From the NCBI GenBank assembly GCA_022510505.1, contig JAFLTL010000001.1, forward strand, positions 62,001 to 126,000: a DNA stretch of 64,000 bases. Reading direction: 5' to 3'. This DNA is from Muribaculaceae bacterium (GTDB taxonomy: Bacteria; Bacteroidota; Bacteroidia; Bacteroidales; Muribaculaceae). Position 1 is the stretch's first letter. Every line of letters begins with the position of its first letter. The position numbers were made by a program, and so were the translations under genes. The notes below the pieces were generated by a model. The model saw only the letters and a list, made by a program, of their open reading frames with translations, had not been told where the DNA came from and made no database searches. Below are positions 58,373-64,000 of this stretch, piece by piece.

Positions 58373-59893
58373 TTATTCAGCCAAGTCTACAGCATAGTAC
58401 ATTTTTTTCCCAGTAGGATATATCCCAGTGAGGAACATGACCTTATCATAACTGTCATCGCTTTTCATTATTGAATCATATATTTTTTCTACATTTTCCA
58501 CGGATAAAACTCTTGAATTATTAATTTCAAGTATGATAAATCCCTCTTTAATACCCGATTTTTTGAACTTGCCATCCTTAAGATCGATTACCTGCACTCC
58601 CGATGAAACGCCCAGCTGTTTCTTAGTTTCATCGCTGATAGCTTTGAATGAACAACCTAAATCATTAATAGAAGCAGCCTTAGTCATCGATGTAGTACCT
58701 TGATTGTTTCTTAAGGTGGCAGAAGCCGTGTGTTTTTTGTTGTCACGATAATAAGTCACTGTAATTTGTTCACCAGGGCGAAGTTTTGCCATAGCTTCCT
58801 GCATTTGACCGGTCGTTGCAGTGGCATCATTGTTAATGGCCACTATAACATCACCTTCTTGTAATCCGGCTTCTCTAGCTGCACTTCGCTCCTCGACTTT
58901 TGCAACATACAGTCCGTTGGACGTTGCAGTTATTCCCTTCTCTTTTGCCAAAGCCTGTGTAAGTTCCTGGAAGGCGATACCAAGAAATGCACGTTGAACA
59001 GTGCCATACTGCTTGATATCAGTAACCACTTTTTTTACTATCGATGTCGGAATCGCAAACGAATAGCCCGTAAAATTGCCGGTCTGGGAATAGATTGCCG
59101 TATTAATGCCAATTAATTCTCCTGCCAGATTAACAAGCGCACCACCCGAGTTCCCGGGATTTACAGCCGCATCGGTTTGGATATAGGATTCTATTGCGTT
59201 TCCACGACTTCCTGAATGGGTCAGGGTTGAGATATTACGTGCCTTAGCACTGACAATTCCTGTAGTTACCGTAGAAGTAAAACCAAATGGGTTGCCGACC
59301 GCAAGAACCCACTCTCCCACTTTAAGATTCTCACTGTCACCAATTGGAATTACATGAAGATTCTCCGCATCAATTTTTATGAGAGCAAGGTCAGTTATAG
59401 GATCCGATCCTAAAACTGTAGCATTGAAAGTTCGGTTATCGTTCAACGTAACTTCAAGCTGTTCTGCGCCTTCGATAACGTGGTTGTTAGTTACAATATA
59501 GCCGTCCTCACTTAATATGACCCCCGAACCAAGACCGGTTTGTTGAGGTTCCTGGCTTTGGGGTTGTGATCGTCTCATTTGCGGACCGAAGAAGAATTCA
59601 AACGGGTCCATCATACCCCTTGATTGAGAAGATATTCTAGGTGTAGCAAAACTTTTAATGCTGACTACACCATTTACAGTACTTTCGGCAGCTGATGTAA
59701 AATCGGTCGGCGGCGTTACCACATTAGAAACGGTATACACTCTTCCATCTTCAACATAAGAGTTCTCTTCGTTTCCATGTGTAGTGAAAACATTAATTCC
59801 GTTAAGATTTCTATTTAATAAGAAAAAAGTTGCAGCCGAACTTACAACGGCTATTGCAACTGATCCAAGCATTATTTTTACTGAATTTTTCAT
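58373..59893 (-). CDS. degP: Do/DegP-family periplasmic serine protease
   Basis: A 506-residue HtrA protease and chaperone. It has an N-terminal signal or anchor (IMLGSVAIAVVSSAATFFLL), then a trypsin-like domain with triad NNHVIEGA (His), DPITDLALIKI (Asp) and VNPGNSGGALVNL (Ser). Two PDZ domains follow, the first at AFLGIAFQEL...GLQEGDVIVAIN. Stress-response protein folding and degradation in the periplasm is the known role. It is monocistronic, with a terminator and two candidate -7 boxes. Confidence 0.94.
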   Translation of the reverse strand: MKNSVKIMLGSVAIAVVSSAATFFLLNRNLNGINVFTTHGNEENSYVEDGRVYTVSNVVTPPTDFTSAAESTVNGVVSIKSFATPRISSQSRGMMDPFEFFFGPQMRRSQPQSQEPQQTGLGSGVILSEDGYIVTNNHVIEGAEQLEVTLNDNRTFNATVLGSDPITDLALIKIDAENLHVIPIGDSENLKVGEWVLAVGNPFGFTSTVTTGIVSAKARNISTLTHSGSRGNAIESYIQTDAAVNPGNSGGALVNLAGELIGINTAIYSQTGNFTGYSFAIPTSIVKKVVTDIKQYGTVQRAFLGIAFQELTQALAKEKGITATSNGLYVAKVEERSAAREAGLQEGDVIVAINNDATATTGQMQEAMAKLRPGEQITVTYYRDNKKHTASATLRNNQGTTSMTKAASINDLGCSFKAISDETKKQLGVSSGVQVIDLKDGKFKKSGIKEGFIILEINNSRVLSVENVEKIYDSIMKSDDSYDKVMFLTGIYPTGKKMYYAVDLAE

Positions 59894-59920
59894 CTTTTCC
59901 GAATTGGATTATTTAGTATT

Positions 59921-59942
59921 CAAATTTACTATATCAAAGTTA
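59921..59942 (-). promoter_or_regulatory. Tandem -7 boxes upstream of the degP-like gene
   Basis: The reverse strand has TAACTTTG (59942-59935) and TAAATTTG (59928-59921), 14 bases apart from start to start, upstream of ATG 59893. They could drive two start sites. Confidence 0.45.
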
Positions 59943-60157
59943 CAAAATATAGACCACAATGACCATAGGAAGTTATATCTCTTAAAGTTATTTAATAAAT
60001 GAAAAGGGTAAAGTAAATAATTTTAATTAAAAAATCTTATTATGTTATAAAACATACAGCTTTTTAATATCTTTTATTTTGGAGAACCGAAATATAAAAG
60101 TAACTTTATATCATGAATTATTTCAACTTCATTAGAATCTAAAATTTACCAAAAGAT

Positions 60158-60415
60158 ATGAGTAAAACAATAACTTTCAATGAACTGCGCCGGCTGAAAG
60201 ATAGCCTGCCCGATGGAGCAACACGACAAATTGCCGATAAACTTAATGTAACTCCTCAAACCGTAAGAAATTATTTCGGAGGTTGCAATTATGAGTTTGG
60301 TAAAAATCAAGGTGTACACATCGAGCCGGGGCCTGATGGTGGAATCGTAGTTCTTGATGACACAACCATTTATGATATGGCTGTGGAAATTCTTGAGCAG
60401 AGTCAAAAGAATTAA
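60158..60415 (+). CDS. Small HTH DNA-binding protein
   Basis: An 85-residue protein. The central helix-turn-helix is ATRQIADKLNVTPQTVRNYFGG, preceded by TFNELRRLKDSLPDG. The C-terminal part (GVHIEPGPDGGIVVLDDTTIYDMAVEIL) looks like a short beta-helix tail. Short proteins of this kind are common in Bacteroidales and annotated only as DNA-binding. It stands alone, with a hairpin downstream. A reading frame on the opposite strand over the same bases lacks any recognisable motif. Confidence 0.78.
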   Translation: MSKTITFNELRRLKDSLPDGATRQIADKLNVTPQTVRNYFGGCNYEFGKNQGVHIEPGPDGGIVVLDDTTIYDMAVEILEQSQKN

Positions 60416-60453
60416 AATAGCAAGACGGTTACATTAAACCGCTTTCAACATCC

Positions 60454-60482
60454 GACCGCGATTTCCTGTTGAAATTGCGGTC
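60454..60482 (+). terminator. Hairpin after the small HTH gene
   Basis: GACCGCGATTTC (60454-60465) pairs with GAAATTGCGGTC (60471-60482), with one G-U pair and a five-base loop. No T-run follows, so termination would be weak. It could instead act in the leader of the PAP2 gene 34 bases downstream. Confidence 0.45.
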
Positions 60483-60516
60483 GTGATTTATAATAATCAA
60501 AATTTGATTTTCAAAA

Positions 60517-61173
60517 GTGTTTGAAGTTATTGATTCGTTCGATACAGAACTTCTGATTTTTCTCAATTCGTTCCGAGGAAATTTCTGGGATATTTTTCTG
60601 GCTCATTTTTCAGGAAAATACGTATGGGTGCCATTATATGCTTCATTAATTTATCTTTTCTTTAAAAACTATAATTGGAAACAGTCCATAATATTCATCT
60701 TAGCTATTGTTCTTACAGTCCTTTTAGCCGATCAAACATGCTCCCATATCATACGGCCATTAGTCCAAAGATTAAGACCCGCACATCCCGAAAATCCTAT
60801 TTCGGAATTTATTTTCACTGTTGAAGGACATGTGCCGGGAGGACGATTCGGTTTTCCTTCCTGTCACGCTGCCAATTCTTTTGCGTTGGCAATTCTTGTT
60901 ACTCTTATTATAAGAAATCTTTGGCTTTCAATATTTTTCTTTTTCTGGGCTATAATAAATTCCTATTCCAGAATTTATCTTGCCGCCCACTACCCCGGAG
61001 ATTTGATTGTTGGAGCACTCGTAGGTCTCTTTTACGGTGTTTTAATATCAATGGTAGTCACTTCTTTAACCAGGCAATCAAAAAGAGAAACAAAACACAA
61101 CCAGGGAGCTATCCCAATTGTTATATATACCGGATTATTAACAATGGTGATTTTTGCTATCATAAGTCTATAA
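60517..61173 (+). CDS. PAP2-family membrane phosphatase
   Basis: A 218-residue polytopic protein with about six helices. The phosphatase signature is spread over RPLVQRLRPAHP, FPSCHAANSFALA (the usual PSGH as PSCH) and SRIYLAAHYPGDLIVG. Members dephosphorylate undecaprenyl diphosphate, phosphatidylglycerol phosphate or lipid A; the substrate here is open. The start is GTG at 60517. It is followed after two bases by a TPR gene. Confidence 0.88.
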   Translation: MFEVIDSFDTELLIFLNSFRGNFWDIFLAHFSGKYVWVPLYASLIYLFFKNYNWKQSIIFILAIVLTVLLADQTCSHIIRPLVQRLRPAHPENPISEFIFTVEGHVPGGRFGFPSCHAANSFALAILVTLIIRNLWLSIFFFFWAIINSYSRIYLAAHYPGDLIVGALVGLFYGVLISMVVTSLTRQSKRETKHNQGAIPIVIYTGLLTMVIFAIISL

Positions 61174-61175
61174 TT

Positions 61176-61457
61176 ATGCATGAAAAAATAGATGATATAA
61201 ATATCCAGTTGGATAAATTGCCTCCCGAAGATGCGATTAATCAAATAAGAAGCCTTCTTAAGCAGCAGCAAAACAGAGAAAATGCCGATCTATGGTTTTT
61301 TCTTGGTAAGTTCCTATGGAAGCTTGGGAAAAACGGTGAAGCTATATCAGCTTTTACTACGTCGGTTGATATCGATCCTAATGGACCGGGTAAAATAGCA
61401 CTTGAAATGGCTAATCAAATTACCGAATACTATAATCCTGACTTAATGAATCCTTGA
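61176..61457 (+). CDS. Small TPR protein
   Basis: A 93-residue protein starting MHEKIDDINIQLDKLPPEDAI two bases after the PAP2 stop. It contains one to two TPR-like units (ADLWFFLGKFLWKLGKNGEAISAFTTSVDIDPNG). A longer reading in this frame would run back inside the PAP2 gene and is not supported. It is probably translated with the PAP2 gene. Function unknown. Confidence 0.7.
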   Translation: MHEKIDDINIQLDKLPPEDAINQIRSLLKQQQNRENADLWFFLGKFLWKLGKNGEAISAFTTSVDIDPNGPGKIALEMANQITEYYNPDLMNP

Positions 61458-61488
61458 GTAAGTATAAATAAACTAAAACTAAAATATA

Positions 61489-62907
61489 ATGAAGAAAATA
61501 GCATTGCCTCTTTTGGGGTCCATCATTTTGACTGCGCCTTTTAACATTTTAGCGCAAAGTAAAAAATCAGCACCCGACGAAGTCATTCTGCATGCCTGGA
61601 GCTGGTCCTTTGACACTATCGCAGCAAATATGAAACTAATAGCCGAATCAGGGTATGATTATGTTCAAACTTCACCGGCTCAAGCCAGTTTTATAGGTGA
61701 AGGAGGGGGAAAAGCACTCTTCAGTCAACCAGGTGACTCAATAACGGGCAAATGGTACTATTACTATCAGCCTATTGACTGGACAATCGGAAACTATCTT
61801 CTTGGAACACGCGATGATTTTAAAGCATTAGGTGACAGTGCACTTAAATATAATGTTAAAATTATAGTTGATGTTCTTCCGAATCACACGGCAGTCGATC
61901 ACACTGCCGTACTTCCCACATTGGATAATGCGGTTGGCGGACACGAAAATTTATTCCATGCTAACGGATTAACACCAATTATTGACTATAATGACCGTTT
62001 TGAATGCACAACCGGAGAAATGGGAGGATTACCTGATGTTAACACTGAAAATCCCGATTTCCAGTATTATTACATGCAATATGTTAACGATCTGATTAAT
62101 CTTGGTGCAAGAGGATTCCGTTATGACACGGCTAAACACATTGGGTTGCCATCGGATCCACTTGATGCAAAAGCTACTCGTAATAATTTCTGGGATATAG
62201 CAACCGGTCGCGAAGGAGTCAAAGGACTTTCTCTAATGATGCCTGACTCTTTATTTATTTATGGTGAGGTACTTCAAGATCGTAATGTCAAGGAGGCTGA
62301 ATATGCCGAGTATATAGGACAAACTGCCAGCTCCATGGGACACGAATTAAGAAAAGTTCTTGAAGACGGAAATTTCAATGCTGCCGACATTATCAGTTGG
62401 CATCATCCGGCTGACCCTTCTCTTCTCGTAAGCTGGGTTGAAAGCCATGATACCTATGCTAATGCTCATGAATCGGCTCACCTGACCGACGATCAAATTC
62501 GCATGGGATGGGTATATCTAACTGCACGGCAAGGTGCAACTCCCCTCTTCTTCTCTCGGCCAGCCGGTTCGACACGTGATAATTATTGGGGCAACAACCT
62601 AGTAGGACCACGTGGAAACGATGAATTTTTCCACCCAGAAGTGGTTGCCGTCAATAATTTCCGTCATGCTATGGCCGGTGAAAACGAAACAATAATAGCT
62701 AGTAATGATGGAGCAGTTGTCGAAATTGCCCGTGGAGATAAAGGTGTTGCACTTATCAACCTCTCTGACAAACCCCAAAAAATCAAGATTGAGACAACCT
62801 TGCCACAAGGGAATTATATAGATAAAGTTCACAACAGTAAGTTTAACGTCAAGAACGGTACAATCACAGGCTCACTATCACCCCTTACCTCATATCTTCT
62901 TTATTGA
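61489..62907 (+). CDS. Secreted GH13 alpha-amylase
   Basis: A 472-residue exported enzyme (signal MKKIALPLLGSIILTAPFNILAQ). The four GH13 regions are present: VDVLPNHTAVDH (I), GFRYDTAKH (II, nucleophile Asp), YGEVLQD (III, acid/base Glu) and WVESHDTY (IV, His-Asp). The barrel starts ILHAWSWSFDTIAANMKLI, and a small C-terminal beta domain ends SLSPLTSYLLY. It probably degrades alpha-glucans outside the cytoplasm. It stands alone rather than in a Sus-type locus, since no SusC/SusD pair is nearby. Confidence 0.92.
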   Translation: MKKIALPLLGSIILTAPFNILAQSKKSAPDEVILHAWSWSFDTIAANMKLIAESGYDYVQTSPAQASFIGEGGGKALFSQPGDSITGKWYYYYQPIDWTIGNYLLGTRDDFKALGDSALKYNVKIIVDVLPNHTAVDHTAVLPTLDNAVGGHENLFHANGLTPIIDYNDRFECTTGEMGGLPDVNTENPDFQYYYMQYVNDLINLGARGFRYDTAKHIGLPSDPLDAKATRNNFWDIATGREGVKGLSLMMPDSLFIYGEVLQDRNVKEAEYAEYIGQTASSMGHELRKVLEDGNFNAADIISWHHPADPSLLVSWVESHDTYANAHESAHLTDDQIRMGWVYLTARQGATPLFFSRPAGSTRDNYWGNNLVGPRGNDEFFHPEVVAVNNFRHAMAGENETIIASNDGAVVEIARGDKGVALINLSDKPQKIKIETTLPQGNYIDKVHNSKFNVKNGTITGSLSPLTSYLLY

Positions 62908-62921
62908 GGATTACAAACAAG

Positions 62922-62964
62922 AAAAACGGTGACCGACAATTATCTTTTTGCGGTCACCGTTTTT
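62922..62964. terminator. Bidirectional terminator between amylase and marR
   Basis: AAAAACGGTGACCG (62922-62935) pairs perfectly over 14 bases with CGGTCACCGTTTTT (62951-62964). A and T tails suit both convergent genes. Confidence 0.9.
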
Positions 62965-62983
62965 CTTTGTCTATTTGAAAGAA

Positions 62984-63460
62984 CTATTTTTCCTTCGTGT
63001 TGTAGTCTACGCAATTGGAATAAACACGGTCAATAAATGTCAAACCATTCTTTTTCTGTTTTTCAGTGATTCCTTTGAAAGTCAATTCATTTAGCTCATC
63101 GGAAATCAAACAAATCTCATCTTTGATTTCCATTGCTTTAGATGTCAAATATATGCCGATTGTTTTGCGATCAATTAATTTCTTAGTCAAATAACCTTTC
63201 TGCTCCAGATAATTCGTGGTTCGATTAATAGCGGCAGGATCCTTGTCAAGAAGTTTTGCAAGTTTACTTTGACTAACTCCTTCAATTTTATAAAGATACT
63301 TTAAAACAATGAATTGAGAACATTGCAAATTAATCCTCCTTTTCTTAAGCATGGAGTTCAGGGTTTTAGTGACCGTGTTCAAGGTTCTCTCCATAAAAAA
63401 ACCCATATTATAGATTTCTGAAAGATCCTCATTGTGGATCATTAAATTTTTTTTGCTCAT
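62984..63460 (-). CDS. MarR-family transcriptional regulator
   Basis: A 158-residue winged-helix regulator. The DNA-binding part is LQCSQFIVLKYLYKIEGVSQSKLAKLLDKDPAAINRTTNYLEQKGYLTKK, followed by the wing DRKTIGIYLTSKAMEI. N- and C-terminal helices form the dimer interface. It is divergent from the formyl-CoA transferase gene across 444 bases and has a good promoter, so control of the oxalate locus is a reasonable inference. Confidence 0.88.
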   Translation of the reverse strand: MSKKNLMIHNEDLSEIYNMGFFMERTLNTVTKTLNSMLKKRRINLQCSQFIVLKYLYKIEGVSQSKLAKLLDKDPAAINRTTNYLEQKGYLTKKLIDRKTIGIYLTSKAMEIKDEICLISDELNELTFKGITEKQKKNGLTFIDRVYSNCVDYNTKEK

Positions 63461-63506
63461 TAGGTAACTCGGATTTTAAAAAATAGTGTTCGGGTGTAAA
63501 GTTTGA

Positions 63507-63536
63507 CAAAAATAGCATGAATAAACGATATTCAAA
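63507..63536 (-). promoter_or_regulatory. Promoter of marR
   Basis: On the reverse strand TTTG (63536-63533) and TATTTTTG (63514-63507) are 18 bases apart, 46 bases before the marR ATG. Confidence 0.55.
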
Positions 63537-63545
63537 ATTTTTTTA

Positions 63546-63657
63546 GTTAAAAAAGTAGCCCTGTTTCACAACAAGGCTACTTTCTCGTAAGACTTTTGTC
63601 TCACTGTTCAAACTTTAACATCCGAAATTTATCTAAGTAAAAAAAATCTCATTTTTC
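63546..63657 (-). ncRNA. Candidate small RNA (reverse strand)
   Basis: A reverse -7 box TATATTTG (63670-63663) stands upstream. About 100 bases later the strand forms a hairpin, AAAGTAGCC (63583-63575) with GGCTACTTT (63560-63552), ending in TTTTTT. No ORF lies between. A transcript from about 63657 to 63546 would therefore have a promoter and an intrinsic terminator but no coding capacity. No -33 partner was found and no family is recognised. The rest of the gap (63671-63904) is AT-rich with nothing else seen. Confidence 0.35.
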
Positions 63658-63904
63658 CGTCACAAATATATAAATTTCTTTTTGATTAATCATAATTTTT
63701 TATCAACCTAATGATTGATTTTCATGATTTATCTTTAAAGTAATCGTTGGAATCCGATTAATAGGGCAACTTAACATGTGTTAATTAAAGTTAACCCAAT
63801 AATTTTATTAATATGTCAATAAACCATTTATTTATTCAAGTTGTTTATATATTGTAACAAATTTGAAATAAAAAATTATAATTAACAATAAAATAATTAC
63901 TATT

Positions 63905-64000
63905 ATGAACACAGCTCCTCTACAAGGAATTAAGGTTGTTGACTTCACCAATGTTCAGTCAGGACCTTCATGTACTCAGATGTTGGCATGGTTCGGTGCC
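63905..64000 (+). CDS. frc: Formyl-CoA transferase, N-terminal fragment
   Basis: The first 32 codons of a class III CoA transferase (CaiB/BaiF family), cut by the window end. The sequence [20 protein letters not shown] followed by [12 protein letters not shown] matches the N-terminus of formyl-CoA:oxalate CoA-transferase (Frc/YfdW), where QSGPSCTQ contains an active-site glutamine. The enzyme swaps formate for oxalate on CoA ahead of oxalyl-CoA decarboxylase. Another CaiB/BaiF member cannot be excluded from so short a piece. Confidence 0.8.
   Translation, partial: MNTAPLQGIKVVDFTNVQSGPSCTQMLAWFGA

Noticed and set aside
60146-60406. Reverse-strand frame opposite the small HTH gene
   Set aside because: Its translation has no recognisable motif, while the forward strand encodes a clear helix-turn-helix.
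60921-61175. Longer start for the small TPR protein inside the PAP2 gene
   Set aside because: The extension is an out-of-frame reading of conserved PAP2 sequence; ATG 61176 directly after the PAP2 stop gives a normal TPR protein.

Overview
The window reads as a chromosomal segment of a Bacteroidales bacterium, probably close to Muribaculaceae. The gene families are typically bacteroidal: a GH109 lipoprotein, DUF4834 and DUF4292 proteins, an HU/SPOR protein, a long PPi-dependent phosphofructokinase and NADP glutamate dehydrogenase. Many genes carry the Bacteroidetes -7 box TAnnTTTG, and Shine-Dalgarno sequences are weak. The placement is inferred from gene content only. No rRNA, insertion sequence, prophage or CRISPR array was seen.

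Layout. 1-5.4 kb: the start of a glycosyltransferase-like gene, tRNA-Ser(CGA), then a four-gene cluster (lactonase-fold lipoprotein, NahK-like sugar kinase, GH109 alpha-N-acetylgalactosaminidase lipoprotein, DAACS symporter) that looks like a GalNAc salvage unit. 5.4-18.7 kb: guaA, gdhA (reverse), mutL, then guaB-yicC-gmk and rimP-nusA-infB-folK. 18.6-37.9 kb, almost all reverse: a sugar-kinase-like ATPase, a pRiA4b ORF-3 protein, ruvC, a glycosyltransferase and an FtsX-type permease; nhaA (forward); polA with a nucleoside kinase and an exported unknown; a polyprenyl synthase; and a glycine cleavage operon (gcvT-gcvH-gcvPA-gcvPB-lpdA) running on into an iron alcohol dehydrogenase and tsaB.

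37.9-40.2 kb is AT-rich and gene-poor. It holds a phage-repressor-like regulator, a YgjP/DUF45 metalloprotease, dyad repeats and, at 39013-39040, a sequence with the full architecture of a chromosomal dif site (XerC arm, 6-bp spacer, XerD arm identical to the classical one). Hand counts show that forward genes to the left are G-rich over C while forward genes to the right are not, as expected if replication terminates here. The window is therefore best read as spanning the replication terminus.

40.2-64 kb: pfp, tadA, maf, an HU/SPOR protein, argE-like peptidase, pyrG-yidC, then a long envelope operon (psd-pssA-DUF4834-DUF2461-dut-TPR-DUF4292-EnvC-like), cydAB (reverse), a DegP/HtrA protease (reverse), a small HTH protein, a PAP2 phosphatase, a TPR protein, a secreted GH13 amylase, a MarR regulator (reverse) and the first 32 codons of a formyl-CoA transferase, suggesting an oxalate locus beyond the right edge.

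Most of the window is ordinary core genome. The observations most worth checking are the dif site with its skew change, a PolA that has lost every proofreading residue, a MutL without the endonuclease motifs, the GalNAc cluster whose transporter lacks the dicarboxylate-binding arginine, the split Firmicutes-style glycine decarboxylase, and a candidate small RNA near 63.6 kb.
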